Assembly (NCBI GenBank): GCA_023391375.1
Contig: JAEWBB010000026.1
Span: forward strand, 62,001-126,000
From: Pseudomonadota bacterium
Lineage (GTDB): Bacteria; Pseudomonadota; Alphaproteobacteria; Sphingomonadales; Sphingomonadaceae
Reading direction: 5' to 3'
DNA length: 64,000 nt
The notes below the pieces were generated by a model that was not told where the DNA came from, did not search any database, and saw only the letters and a program-made list of their open reading frames with translations. The stretch's first letter is position 1, and each line of letters opens with the position of its first letter. Below are positions 24,608-34,141 of the stretch, in pieces. The translations under genes were made by a program, and so were the position numbers.

Positions 24608-25062
24608 GGCGCGGCCTTCAGTGCGGCGACGTTGGGCGGCAGGGTAAACTTCGCGCCCGGCGTGCGCTCGACCTGCCAGCCGTCCACGGTCCTTCGTCCC
24701 GCCTCCATCGCATGGTCGGCGGCGTCAACCACCAGGTAGGCGGCCTCGAGTCCGGGCGGGGTCATCGACACCAGTACGCTGCCCTCGTGGTGAAGCGGGC
24801 CTGCGGCGGATTCCATCCGCTTGCGGAAATCGATCGCGTGTTCGCCCAGCATGGCATCGAGGTCGGTCGGCAACGGCCCCTTGGTGAGCACGGCGCTCTG
24901 GCTGGGCGTCTGCCCGATGGCGGGGCCGAGGCCCGACCAGTCGCCCGGCGTCTCGACCATTTCGTTGAGCGGCGGCGCCGGCTTGATATCGTCCTTCACC
25001 GCGCCGCCCCGATCGCAGGCGGCGAGGAGCAACGGGGCAATCAGCAGGATGCGTCGGTTCAT
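24604..25062 (-). CDS. Putative lipoprotein, 152 residues
   Basis: A short exported protein beginning MNRRILLIAPLLLAACDRGG, with a clear lipobox (LLAAC, Cys ~16). The mature part has no family I recognise. It contains MVETPGDWSGLGPAIGQTPS and a beta-rich end with EGSVLVSMTPPGLEAAYLVV. Asp follows the lipid-modified Cys, which in E. coli retains lipoproteins in the inner membrane; whether that rule applies in this lineage is uncertain. It is divergent from glpX with about 100 bases between. Confidence 0.75.
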   Translation of the reverse strand: MNRRILLIAPLLLAACDRGGAVKDDIKPAPPLNEMVETPGDWSGLGPAIGQTPSQSAVLTKGPLPTDLDAMLGEHAIDFRKRMESAAGPLHHEGSVLVSMTPPGLEAAYLVVDAADHAMEAGRRTVDGWQVERTPGAKFTLPPNVAALKAAP

Positions 25063-25160
25063 GCGGCCCCAACGCGCCAAGATCGGATTTGGCCAATCGA
25101 CTTTTCGGGAAGCGGCGACTAGGTCCTCGGCACCAACCATTCGCCACACCGGAGCTTCTC

Positions 25161-26138
25161 TTGGTCACCGCCAGTCACGTCCTCGATCGCGTCCTCGTCC
25201 TCGAAATGGTCCGCGTGACCGAAGCCGCCGCTATCGCCGCCTCGCAGTGGATCGGGCGCGGCGACAACGACTCCGCCGACGCAGCGGCGGTGGAAGCGAT
25301 GCGCGTCGCCCTCAACGAACTGCCGATGGACGGCACCGTCGTGATCGGCGAAGGCGAGCGCGACGAGGCACCGATGCTCTACATCGGCGAGAAGGTCGGC
25401 TCGGCGCAGGGCACCGGCCCTGCCATCGACATCGCGCTCGACCCGCTCGAAGGCACGACCATCACCGCGACGGCCGGCCCCAACGCGCTTGCCGTGCTGG
25501 CGATTGCCGAACATGGCTGCCTGCTCAATGCGCCCGACGTCTACATGGACAAGCTGGCGATCGGACCGGGCTATGGCGACGACGTCATCGACATCACCCG
25601 CTCGGTCTCCGACAATGTGCGCAGCCTGGCCAAGGCCAAGGGCGTCGACGTCAAGGACATCACCGCCTGCGTCCTCGACCGGCCGCGCCACTCGGCGATC
25701 ATCAAGGAACTGCGCGCGCTCGGCTGCATCATCAAGCTGATCCCCGACGGCGACGTCGCCGGCGTCATCGCGGTCAGCGATCCCGATACCGGGGTCGACA
25801 TCTACATGGGCACCGGCGGCGCGCCCGAAGGCGTCCTCGCGGCAGCGGCGCTGCGCTGCGTCGGCGGGCAGATCCAGGGCAAGCTCCTGTTCCGCAACGA
25901 GGACGAGCGCGCCCGCGCCCACCGCTGGGGGATCGAGGACCTCGACCGGGTCTACGCGCTCGAGGACATGGCCAAGGGCGACTGCATCTTCGCCGCCACC
26001 GGCGTCACCGACGGCTCGCTGCTCCGGGGCGTTCGCCGCAAGAAGGGCGGCTGCCTGACGACCGAAACCATCGTCATGCGCGCCAGCTCCGGCACCGTTC
26101 GCCGCGTTTCGACCGAACATCGCAAGGGCGTCGCTTGA
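25161..26138 (+). CDS. glpX: Class II fructose-1,6-bisphosphatase GlpX
   Basis: A 325-residue gluconeogenic phosphatase. Metal-binding motifs are in place: GRGDNDSADAAAVEAMR, VIGEGERDEAPMLYIGE, and DIALDPLEGTTITATAG, with the substrate-binding YMGTGGAPEGVLAAAALRC. Homology begins at VTASHVLDRVLVLEMVRVTE, and the only suitable initiator is TTG at 25161, with GGAG 7 bases upstream; an ATG at 25089 would add an unrelated 24-residue leader. It is followed by recJ 31 bases downstream and provides the gluconeogenic counterpart of the pyk gene at 55-56 kb. Confidence 0.95.
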   Translation: MVTASHVLDRVLVLEMVRVTEAAAIAASQWIGRGDNDSADAAAVEAMRVALNELPMDGTVVIGEGERDEAPMLYIGEKVGSAQGTGPAIDIALDPLEGTTITATAGPNALAVLAIAEHGCLLNAPDVYMDKLAIGPGYGDDVIDITRSVSDNVRSLAKAKGVDVKDITACVLDRPRHSAIIKELRALGCIIKLIPDGDVAGVIAVSDPDTGVDIYMGTGGAPEGVLAAAALRCVGGQIQGKLLFRNEDERARAHRWGIEDLDRVYALEDMAKGDCIFAATGVTDGSLLRGVRRKKGGCLTTETIVMRASSGTVRRVSTEHRKGVA

Positions 26139-26169
26139 ACCTTGCCGCCGGGCGACTCATAACGGGTCG

Positions 26170-27924
26170 ATGAGCGGGGAAGAGTTCGTTTGCGGCGTAT
26201 CGCAAAGCCTTAACGGCCAGCCCTGGCGCTGGCGCCGGCGCGGCGGCGACATGCTGGAGCGCGACCTCGTCGACCAGCTCCTGCTGGCGCGCGGCGTGGC
26301 CGAGGACGACCTTGCCCGCCACCGCGATCCACGGCTGCGCGATTTCCTGCCCGATCCCTCGCACTTCGCCGACATGGACGCCGCCGCCCGCCGCCTGGCC
26401 GACGCGATAGAGGCGAGCGAGACGATCGCCATTTTCGGCGACTATGACGTCGACGGCGCGACCTCGGCGGCGCTCCTCGTTCTTCTCCTCCGCCGCCTCG
26501 GCGCGGAGCCGATGGTCTACATCCCCGACCGGTTGATGGAAGGCTATGGCCCGTCGGGCGCGGCGCTGGTCGAACTGAAGCGTCGCGGCGCGACCCTGGC
26601 CGTCACCGTCGATTGCGGCGCGCAGGCCTATGACGCGGTGGGCGAAGCGAAAGACGCCGGCCTCGACGTCATCGTCTGCGACCATCACCAATGTTCGACC
26701 GTGCTCCCCGCCGCACTGGCGCTGGTCAACCCGAACCGCCTCGACGAAAGCGAAACCGGCGCGGCGCATGGCCATCTCGCCGCCGTCGGCGTGGCCTTCC
26801 TGCTCGGCGTCGCCCTGCTCCGCGAGTTGCGCGGTCGCGGTGTCTTCGAGGGACGCGAAGAGCCGAAGATCATCGACCTGCTCGACCTCGTCGCGCTTGG
26901 CACGGTGGCCGATGTCGCCACGTTGAAGGGCCTCAACCGCGCCTTCGTCACGCAGGGCCTCAAGGTCATGGGGCAGCGCGCCAACGTCGGCCTGTCGGCG
27001 CTGGTCGAGGCGTCGCGCCTGACCAAGGCGCCGTCCGCCCGCGACCTCGGCTTCGCGCTCGGCCCGCGCATCAACGCCGGCGGCCGCGTCGGCAAGTCGG
27101 ACCTTGGCGTGCGCCTGCTGACCACGACGGACGAGGAGGAGGCCCGGACCATCGCCGCCGAACTCGACCGGCTGAACGAGGAACGCCGCGCGATCGAGCA
27201 GGTCGTGACCGAACAGGCCCTCGAGCAGGCCGAGGCGCAAGCGGACGAACCCGTCATCCTCGTTTCCGGCAAGGGCTGGCACCCCGGGGTCGTCGGCATC
27301 GTCGCCAGCCGGTTGAAGGAACGCTTCGGCCGCCCGGCGATCGTCATCGCCGAGGAAGACGACGGGACCGGCAAGGGTTCGGGCCGATCGATCAACGGCG
27401 TCGACCTCGGCGCGGCAGTACTGGCCGCCAAGGATCACGGCCTGCTCAAAGCCGGCGGCGGTCACGCGATGGCGGCCGGCGTCACGGTCGCGCCTGGCGG
27501 CATCGCGGCACTGCGCGACCATCTTGCCGACGCCCTGCGCGCGCCGGTGGAGGTCGCGCGCGGCGCCCGGGCGCTGACGCTCGACGCGCTCCTGGCGCCG
27601 GGCGGCGTGGCCGCCAGCCTGTGCGACGCGCTTGACGCCGCCGGTCCCTACGGCGCCGGGTGGCCCGCCCCGCGGGTCGTCGCCGGGCCGGTTCGCCTGG
27701 TCAACGTCGGCGTCGTCGGCAACGGACATTTGCGCGCCGTTGCGCTCGGCGACGACGGCAAGAGCTTCAAGATGATCGCCTTCCGCACCGCCGAAACGCC
27801 GCTGGGGCAGGCCCTGCTCGCTGGCGGCGATGCCCGATGGTGGCTGGCCGGGACGATCAAGCGGGACGAGTGGAACGGCGGCAATCGCGCGGAAATGCAT
27901 CTCGAGGACGCCGCACCTGCTTGA
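26170..27924 (+). CDS. recJ: Single-stranded-DNA exonuclease RecJ
   Basis: A 584-residue 5'-3' single-strand exonuclease for recombination and mismatch repair. DHH phosphoesterase motifs are IFGDYDVDGATSAALL (motif I), VTVDCGAQ (II), CDHHQC (III) and LVALGTVADVA (IV). The DHHA1 domain has GWHPGVVGIVASRLKERFGRP and KAGGGHAMAAGVTV. An OB-like C-terminal domain follows. The HHQ in motif III differs from the common DHH(H/L) only at its fourth position. The ATG at 26170 lies 31 bases after glpX. Confidence 0.96.
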   Translation: MSGEEFVCGVSQSLNGQPWRWRRRGGDMLERDLVDQLLLARGVAEDDLARHRDPRLRDFLPDPSHFADMDAAARRLADAIEASETIAIFGDYDVDGATSAALLVLLLRRLGAEPMVYIPDRLMEGYGPSGAALVELKRRGATLAVTVDCGAQAYDAVGEAKDAGLDVIVCDHHQCSTVLPAALALVNPNRLDESETGAAHGHLAAVGVAFLLGVALLRELRGRGVFEGREEPKIIDLLDLVALGTVADVATLKGLNRAFVTQGLKVMGQRANVGLSALVEASRLTKAPSARDLGFALGPRINAGGRVGKSDLGVRLLTTTDEEEARTIAAELDRLNEERRAIEQVVTEQALEQAEAQADEPVILVSGKGWHPGVVGIVASRLKERFGRPAIVIAEEDDGTGKGSGRSINGVDLGAAVLAAKDHGLLKAGGGHAMAAGVTVAPGGIAALRDHLADALRAPVEVARGARALTLDALLAPGGVAASLCDALDAAGPYGAGWPAPRVVAGPVRLVNVGVVGNGHLRAVALGDDGKSFKMIAFRTAETPLGQALLAGGDARWWLAGTIKRDEWNGGNRAEMHLEDAAPA

Positions 27925-27969
27925 CGCTGCGCGGCGCATCGCCTAACCGCGCCCCGCACCACGCAACGT

Positions 27970-28044
27970 GGCCCCTTCGTCTAGCGGTTAGGACGCGGCC
28001 CTTTCACGGCTGAAACACGGGTTCGATTCCCGTAGGGGTCACCA
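27970..28044 (+). tRNA. tRNA-Glu (anticodon UUC)
   Basis: A 75-base cloverleaf. The acceptor stem is GGCCCCT/AGGGGTC (one G-U pair), the anticodon loop CTTTCAC has anticodon TTC, the T arm is CGGGTTCGATTCCCG, and the CCA end is genome-encoded. It is the only RNA gene recognised in the window and is a substrate for the MnmA encoded at 0.9-2.0 kb. It lies between recJ and the convergent GGDEF/EAL gene. Confidence 0.97.
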
Positions 28045-28069
28045 CTTCCCCCCATATTCCGCAAAACGG

Positions 28070-30373
28070 TCAGCTGGCGGTGGCCGTGCTGTCGCCCTCG
28101 CCGTCGGCCGCGATCCGTGCCGCGGCTTCGTCCGCCGGCATCGGGCGGCCGGTGAGGTAACCTTGCACGTCGGGGCAGCCCGCCACGGTCAGGCACAGCC
28201 GCTGCGCGTCCGTCTCCACCCCCTCGGCAATGACGCCGAGACCGAGCGCCCGGGCCAGCCGGACCAGCGCGATGATCAGCGCTTCGGCATTGGGTTCGTG
28301 CCCGATCCGCGCGACGAAGCTGCGGTCGATTTTGATCTTGTCGATCGGGTAGAGCTGCAGCGCACCAAGATTGGAATAACCGGTCCCGAAATCGTCGAGC
28401 ACGATCTTGAAGCCCAGCGCCCGAAGGTCGCGCAGGGCGCCGATGACATGCGATTCCTCGCCGACCAGGACGCTCTCGGTAATCTCGAGGTCGAACTGGG
28501 TGGGGTCGATCCCGTATTCGCGGGCGAGGTCGGCGACGCGCTCGGCGAAATCGCGCTGGCGCAGCTGGAGCGCGGAGACGTTGACCGCGACCCGGACGCC
28601 CGGCCAGCGGCGGCTGTCGAGGAATGCCTGGCGAAGCGCGAAGCGGCCCAGCGCATCGATCAGGCCGCTTTCCTCCGCCAGCTCGACGAAGGTCGCCGGC
28701 GGCACCGGTCCGAGGTCGGGCTCGATCCAGCGGGCCAGCGCCTCGAGGCCGATGATCCGCCCGTCGCGCCCGACCTGCGGCTGGTAGGCGAGCGCCAGCC
28801 GTTCCTGCTTGATCGCCTCGTGCAACCGGTTGTGGAGGTCGTGCCGTTCGCGCACGCCCTCGTCCATGCGCGGTTCGTAAATCGCGTAAGTGCCGCGCGC
28901 CCGTGCCTTGGCCGCGTAAAGGGCGAGGTCGGCACGGCGCAGCCACTCGCTGGGCTGCTCGCTCGTCCCGCCGATCACGATACCGATGCTGGCGCCGGTG
29001 AAGACGCGCGATTCGCTCAGCTGCACCGGATCGGCAAGCCGCGCGGCTATCGCTTCGGCCAGCGCCTCTGCCTCGCCGAGATTGCCGCCGGCCTGGAGAA
29101 CGACGAACTCATCGCCGCCGAACCGGATCAGGCGGTCTGCGGGCTTGCAGCAGCTCTCGATGATCCGAGCCACCGCGCAAATCAGTTCGTCTCCCGCGGC
29201 ATGGCCGTGGCTGTCGTTGACCGACTTGAAGTGGTCGAGGTCGATATTGAGGAGGGCAAATCGGCGCGCAGTCGAGCGGCCGGCGACCTCGTCTACCGCG
29301 CGGTCGAACTGCGCCCGGTTGGCCAGCCCGGTCAGCGAATCGCGATAGGCCAGTCGCGCCGCCTCCGCCTCGCTCGTCACCAATGCCCTCGCCAGGTCGC
29401 GGCCGCGAAGGACGAAGCCGGCGACCATCAGGCCGAGCAGGATCGAAAAGCCGACCGTCGCGCCCAGCGTTTCGCGAAGCAGCCGCGTTCCGGGCCGCGA
29501 CGCGCGCCATTCGAGGAACGCCAACGTCTTGCCGTCGCGGTCGCGGATGGCGACATGCGCGATGCCCGGGCGTGCGCGTGTCTGGCCGATGGTCAGGCTC
29601 GCTTCCTTCAGCAGGAACTGGTCGCTGACCTGGTCGGCCAGCCTGGCGTTGAGTGGCTCCGAAGTGAGGACGATCGGCGCCCGCGCGGTCCGCGGCACGG
29701 CGACGTCATCGGGCTGGACGAGCGCCGCCGACAGCAGGCGAAGCGTCCCGCCGACCTCGACGATTTCGTGGGCGACGATCGGCCGCAGCCGCTTGCCCCT
29801 GCCGACCGGCAGCGAGGGCAACGTGCCGCGCTTTGCTTCCTCGACGCGGACGTCGGTGATCAGCGCGCGGGTGCCGCTGGCCAACTGCCCGAGCGACGAC
29901 GGCGCGACTTCGTGTCCCGACTGGTAAGCGTACCACAGCCGGTCGTTGCGGTCGGCGACCATGACGGTGTCCGCGGCGCTGGTCGAGCCGAGGTATTCGC
30001 CGAGGAACTCGCTCGCCCAGTCATGGTCCTGCCGGTGGTCGAGGTGGATGACCGCATCGTCCCAATAGGCCTGCGGCACCGCCTTGGTGGCGGCTTCGCG
30101 CAGGTAGCTGTCGATGCCGTTGGCGACGACCGCTTCGACCCGGTCACGGTCGCGCTGGTCGACGTCCGCGGCGGAATAGAATTGCAGGCTGAACAGCATG
30201 GCCACGCTGGCGCTGACGAACAGCACCGCAGCCCACACGAAAAGACGTGGGAAAGACGTCCCCCTGCCCCGCAACCCCGACCTCGCTTGTCGCCCCAAAG
30301 AGAGCGTTATCCGGCAATATCCGAATCGGATTAACGGGCCGTTCTTAGGGTCTGTGCCATATCGCAGCAACAC
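28070..30373 (-). CDS. Membrane-bound GGDEF-EAL cyclic di-GMP protein with a CHASE4-like sensor
   Basis: About 767 residues (start uncertain). Helix ~43-65, an extracytoplasmic domain ~66-300 with YWDDAVIHLDHRQDHDW (CHASE4-like), helix ~306-323, then a GGDEF domain with intact GGDEF at 419-423 and an EAL domain with LEALARW (~543), LDDFGTGYS and EGVET. Cyclase and phosphodiesterase motifs both look intact, so either or both activities are possible. The inhibitory I-site position before GGDEF reads KPAD rather than RxxD, so product inhibition may be weak. No ATG suits the 5' end; GTG at 30373 is the outer limit and an in-frame TTG nearer the first helix is possible. Confidence 0.92.
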   Translation of the reverse strand: MLLRYGTDPKNGPLIRFGYCRITLSLGRQARSGLRGRGTSFPRLFVWAAVLFVSASVAMLFSLQFYSAADVDQRDRDRVEAVVANGIDSYLREAATKAVPQAYWDDAVIHLDHRQDHDWASEFLGEYLGSTSAADTVMVADRNDRLWYAYQSGHEVAPSSLGQLASGTRALITDVRVEEAKRGTLPSLPVGRGKRLRPIVAHEIVEVGGTLRLLSAALVQPDDVAVPRTARAPIVLTSEPLNARLADQVSDQFLLKEASLTIGQTRARPGIAHVAIRDRDGKTLAFLEWRASRPGTRLLRETLGATVGFSILLGLMVAGFVLRGRDLARALVTSEAEAARLAYRDSLTGLANRAQFDRAVDEVAGRSTARRFALLNIDLDHFKSVNDSHGHAAGDELICAVARIIESCCKPADRLIRFGGDEFVVLQAGGNLGEAEALAEAIAARLADPVQLSESRVFTGASIGIVIGGTSEQPSEWLRRADLALYAAKARARGTYAIYEPRMDEGVRERHDLHNRLHEAIKQERLALAYQPQVGRDGRIIGLEALARWIEPDLGPVPPATFVELAEESGLIDALGRFALRQAFLDSRRWPGVRVAVNVSALQLRQRDFAERVADLAREYGIDPTQFDLEITESVLVGEESHVIGALRDLRALGFKIVLDDFGTGYSNLGALQLYPIDKIKIDRSFVARIGHEPNAEALIIALVRLARALGLGVIAEGVETDAQRLCLTVAGCPDVQGYLTGRPMPADEAAARIAADGEGDSTATAS

Positions 30374-30500
30374 AAGTTGTTGAATTGCGTCGCGAAATCA
30401 TGACCGGCCGCCGCGTGCGACCAAGCGTTGAGGCGGAGCCTTCACTTTTGCGCCCTTCCGCCGCAGGATGCCGCCACATCGTCTGACAGGGGAAATCATC

Positions 30501-32885
30501 ATGCCGTTCATGCGCACGCCGACCTTGCTGCTCCTCGCCACCACCGCCCTCGTCGCCGCACCGGCGCTGGCCCAGCAGGCCCCGATCATCCAGCCGGGCG
30601 CCCCCGGCGCGCCGTCGAAGGTGATCAGCGCGGCCGACGCCAGCAAGCTCGTCGCCAACCGTTACCTCCCGGCGGACGTTGAATTCATGCAGGCGATGAT
30701 CCCGCACCACGCCCAGGCGCTGGAGATGTCGAAGCTGGTCGCCAGCCGCACGACGTCGAAGGAGGCCAACGCCGCCGCCACCCGCATCCTCAAGAGCCAG
30801 GGCGACGAGATGCGGTTCATGGAAAGCTGGCTCCGCCAGCGCGGCCAGCCGGCGGCGATGGACCACAGCATGCATATGGGCATGGCGATGGGCCCGCACG
30901 CGACGATGACCGGCATGGCCAGCCCGGCCGACCTGGCGCGCCTGGCGAGCCTCAAGGGCGTCGATTTCGAGCGGCTGTTTTACACGCTGATGATCAAGCA
31001 CCACCAGGGCGCGCTGGAGATGATCAGCGCGCTGCTGAAGGTGCCGGGCGCGGCGTACGACCCGGTGCTGTTCGAATTCATCACCGACGCCAAGAACGAC
31101 CAGACCAGCGAAATCGAGCGGATGGAAGGGCTGCTGGCGCAGATCTCGACCGATCCGCGCTTCGGCCTCAAGGCCGGCTTCAACAATGCCGGCCAGGCGA
31201 TCAGCAACATGACGCTGCTCGCCTCGCTGCCAAAGCCGGCCGGCTTCTTCGATCCGACCAACCCCGAGGCCAAGCCGCTCCCGCTGCCGGTCAAAAAGGG
31301 TGAGAAGCCGTCGAAGGAGGAACAATTCTCCGACCGCTTCCCGCTCCTGAGCTTCGCCCAGACCGACATGGCGTTCGACAAGGACCTGCTGTTCACCGGC
31401 AACTACCACGGCTTCAACATCTACCGCTTGGGCGCGCAGGGCCTGCCGACATTGGTCAGCTCGACCGTCTGCCCGGGCGGCCAGGGCGACGTGTCGGTGG
31501 TCGGCAAGCTGCTGATCATGTCGGTCGAACAGACCCGCGGTCGCGTCGATTGCGGCCTCCAGGGCATCGACGTCCCGGTCAGCCCCGAACGGTTCCGCGG
31601 CATCCGCATCTTCGACATTTCCGACCCCACGCGCCCGCGCCAGGTCGGTCTCGTCCAGACCTGCCGCGGCAGTCACACGCATTCGGTGATCGACGCCAAC
31701 GACAAGCGCGCCATCGTCTATGTTTCCGGCACCGCCGGCGTGCGCGATGAAAAGGAACTGGCCGGCTGCGTCGGTAACATCGCCGGCGATCCGCGCACCG
31801 CGCTGTTCAGCATCGACGTGGTCGAAATCCCGTTCGCCGACCCCTCGAAGGCGCGCATCGTCTCGTCCCCGCGCGTGTTCGCCGATCCCAAGACCGGCAA
31901 CGTCGCCGGCCTGTGGAAGGGCGGCGACCATGGCGTCGGCACGCAGGACACCGCGCAAACCAACCAGTGCCACGACATCACCGCCTTCCCGGCGAAGAAG
32001 ATCGCGGCCGGCGCCTGCTCGGGCAACGGCATCATCCTCGACATTTCGGACCCGATGAAGCCGAGGCGCATCCACGACGTGACCGATCCTGGCTTCGCCT
32101 ACTGGCACTCGGCGACCTTTAACAACGACGGCTCCAAGGTGCTGTTCACCGACGAATGGGGCGGCGGCGGCATGCCGCGCTGCCGTGCCACCGACCCGCG
32201 CAATTTCGGTGCGGACGCGTTCTACGACATCGAAGGCGGCCAGTTGGTGCGCAAGGGCACCTACAAGCTGCCCGCGCCGCAGACCGACAAGGAAAACTGC
32301 GTCGCCCACAACGGCTCCGCCGTGCCGGTCCCGGGCCGCGATATCTTCGTCCAGGCCTGGTACCAGGGCGGTATCTCGCTGATCGATTTCACCAACAGCA
32401 GCAATCCGTACGAGATCGGCTATTTCGACCGCGGGCCGCTCGATGCCAAGCACGAGGCTCTAGGCGGTTTCTGGTCGGCCTATTACTACAAGGGCCGGGT
32501 CTACGGGACGGAGATCGCGCGCGGCCTCGACGTGCTGGCGCTCAAGCCGAGCCCGCAGCTGTCGGCCAACGAGATCGCGGCCGCGGCGCTCGCCTATAGC
32601 GACGGCCCGTTCAACCCGCAGAACCAGTACCCGATGCGCTGGCCGGCGGTGCCAGTCGTCGCCCGCGCCTACGTCGACCAGCTGGTCCGCGCCAACGCGA
32701 TCGACGCCGCCACGCGAGGTTCGCTCGAAACGGCCCTGACCCAAGCCGACGCGCGCCTGGCGGCCAACGCCAAGGACGCCGCGCTGGCCGGCCAGATCAA
32801 CGCGATGGCCGGCAAGATGGGCGGCGGCGAAAAGCAGGCCGACCTCGCGTCGGTCCTGAAGGGAATCGCGGCGAAACTGCGCTAG
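30501..32885 (+). CDS. Exported DUF305-LVIVD fusion protein
   Basis: A 794-residue secreted protein. The signal peptide is residues 1-25 (ends PALAQQ). Residues ~55-215 are a DUF305 domain with paired His motifs MIPHHAQALEMSK and MIKHHQGALEM, and between them a Met/His cluster MDHSMHMGMAMG of the kind that binds copper. The remaining ~550 residues contain LVIVD-type repeats (GIRIFDISDPTRPRQVGLVQ; IILDISDPMKPRRIHD; GISLIDFTNSSNPYEIGYFD), expected to form a beta-propeller. Several Cys pairs (TCRGSHTH, NQCHD, GACSG) suggest disulfides. ATG at 30501 follows AGGGGA. It probably acts in the periplasm or outside the cell; metal handling is an inference. Confidence 0.85.
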   Translation: MPFMRTPTLLLLATTALVAAPALAQQAPIIQPGAPGAPSKVISAADASKLVANRYLPADVEFMQAMIPHHAQALEMSKLVASRTTSKEANAAATRILKSQGDEMRFMESWLRQRGQPAAMDHSMHMGMAMGPHATMTGMASPADLARLASLKGVDFERLFYTLMIKHHQGALEMISALLKVPGAAYDPVLFEFITDAKNDQTSEIERMEGLLAQISTDPRFGLKAGFNNAGQAISNMTLLASLPKPAGFFDPTNPEAKPLPLPVKKGEKPSKEEQFSDRFPLLSFAQTDMAFDKDLLFTGNYHGFNIYRLGAQGLPTLVSSTVCPGGQGDVSVVGKLLIMSVEQTRGRVDCGLQGIDVPVSPERFRGIRIFDISDPTRPRQVGLVQTCRGSHTHSVIDANDKRAIVYVSGTAGVRDEKELAGCVGNIAGDPRTALFSIDVVEIPFADPSKARIVSSPRVFADPKTGNVAGLWKGGDHGVGTQDTAQTNQCHDITAFPAKKIAAGACSGNGIILDISDPMKPRRIHDVTDPGFAYWHSATFNNDGSKVLFTDEWGGGGMPRCRATDPRNFGADAFYDIEGGQLVRKGTYKLPAPQTDKENCVAHNGSAVPVPGRDIFVQAWYQGGISLIDFTNSSNPYEIGYFDRGPLDAKHEALGGFWSAYYYKGRVYGTEIARGLDVLALKPSPQLSANEIAAAALAYSDGPFNPQNQYPMRWPAVPVVARAYVDQLVRANAIDAATRGSLETALTQADARLAANAKDAALAGQINAMAGKMGGGEKQADLASVLKGIAAKLR

Positions 32886-34141
32886 AGGCGGGTCCAGCCG
32901 ACGGCGAGGCTGGCGGCGAGCACCAGGGTGCTGGCCGCCAGCGCGATTGCGGCGCGCATCCCTTCCTTGCGCGCATAGGCGAGCGTGATGCCGATCTTGA
33001 CCGCCATATTGGCGATGATCGTGCCGCCGATGGCGATGGCGCCCAGAAGCGCGCCGATCGCTTCGGGCGGCAGGCCGCCGGCGGTGACGATCGAGGCGTC
33101 GACGTCGAGGCTACCCATCATGAACAACAGGACGGCGATGCCCTGCTCGCCGAATCGGCCTTCGGCCCAGCGCGCGGCAATCGCGGCGAGGGCCAGGAAG
33201 ACGACGAAAAGCAGGGCCGGCTTGAGCGCGATGGGGTTGCCGGGCGGCGCACCTTCCTTGTCGCTCGGCGCGCTGCGGTAAAGCCACCAGCCGGCGCCCC
33301 ACGCCACCACCAGTGCCGGCGCGAGCAGCAGGACGAACGGCACGAGGAATCGCTGGGCCAAGAGCGCGACCAAGACGATGACCCGCAGGTACATGACCGC
33401 GCTGGCCAGCGCGATCCCGGCTTCCTCCGCGCCGCCGCCCTCGCCCGACCCGGCGCGCTGCGCCAGCGACTGGGTGACGGCCGTCGAGGAATAGGCGCCG
33501 CCGATCAGCGCCGTTGCGACCGTCCCGTGGCGCGCGCCGAACAGTCGGTTGGCGACGTAGCCGGCAAACGAAAAGCCGGTGACCAGCACCACCACCCACC
33601 ACAGCTTCGAGTCGTTCCACGCGCCGTACGGGCCGAAATCATGGTCGGGCAGGAACGGCAGGACGGCGAGCGCGATGACCGCGAACCGCGCCAGCGCCTG
33701 GATATCATGCTCGTCGAGCCGGTCGACGAAGCCGTGCAACTCCTGCCGCATGGCGAGGATGAAGACGATTGCCGCGCCGCAGGCCAGCGCGAGCCCGACG
33801 CTGCCCGTCCCCGCCAGGAAGGCGGCGGCGGTGACGACCAGCGCGGCGACCGGGCTGGTCGCATCCGCCTGTTCGCGCAGCCTCGGTGCGTACGCCCAGC
33901 CCAAAAGCGCCACGAAGCCGAGCACCAGCACCGCGCCGACCGCCGGCTGGGCCAGCGACAAGCGGCCGGCGATGGCCGCGCCGAGGCCGAGCAGCGAGAA
34001 GGTGCGAAAGCCCGCGACCCGCGTCCCTTCCTTCTTGGCGCGCAGCTTGAAACCGCGTTCCAGCCCGACCAGCGCGCCGATGGCGAACCCGGCACTGACG
34101 CCGATCGCGTCCCGCGCCCAGGGTTCGAGCCCCGCGATCAC
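32882..34141 (-). CDS. MgtC/SapB-DUF4010 membrane protein
   Basis: A 419-residue polytopic protein with about 12 hydrophobic helices. The N-terminal section has IGVSAGFAIGALVGLERGFK, the MgtC/SapB signature with the conserved LVGLERG, and the C-terminal two-thirds match DUF4010 (GAYSSTAVTQSLAQRA, ALLGAIAIGGTIIANMAVK). The transport or regulatory role of this group is unknown. The start is probably GTG at 34141, whose GTGA overlaps the fghA stop and which has GGAGAGG 9 bases upstream, so it is the last gene of the formaldehyde operon. The 3' end overlaps the convergent DUF305 gene by 4 bases. Confidence 0.85.
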   Translation of the reverse strand: MIAGLEPWARDAIGVSAGFAIGALVGLERGFKLRAKKEGTRVAGFRTFSLLGLGAAIAGRLSLAQPAVGAVLVLGFVALLGWAYAPRLREQADATSPVAALVVTAAAFLAGTGSVGLALACGAAIVFILAMRQELHGFVDRLDEHDIQALARFAVIALAVLPFLPDHDFGPYGAWNDSKLWWVVVLVTGFSFAGYVANRLFGARHGTVATALIGGAYSSTAVTQSLAQRAGSGEGGGAEEAGIALASAVMYLRVIVLVALLAQRFLVPFVLLLAPALVVAWGAGWWLYRSAPSDKEGAPPGNPIALKPALLFVVFLALAAIAARWAEGRFGEQGIAVLLFMMGSLDVDASIVTAGGLPPEAIGALLGAIAIGGTIIANMAVKIGITLAYARKEGMRAAIALAASTLVLAASLAVGWTRL

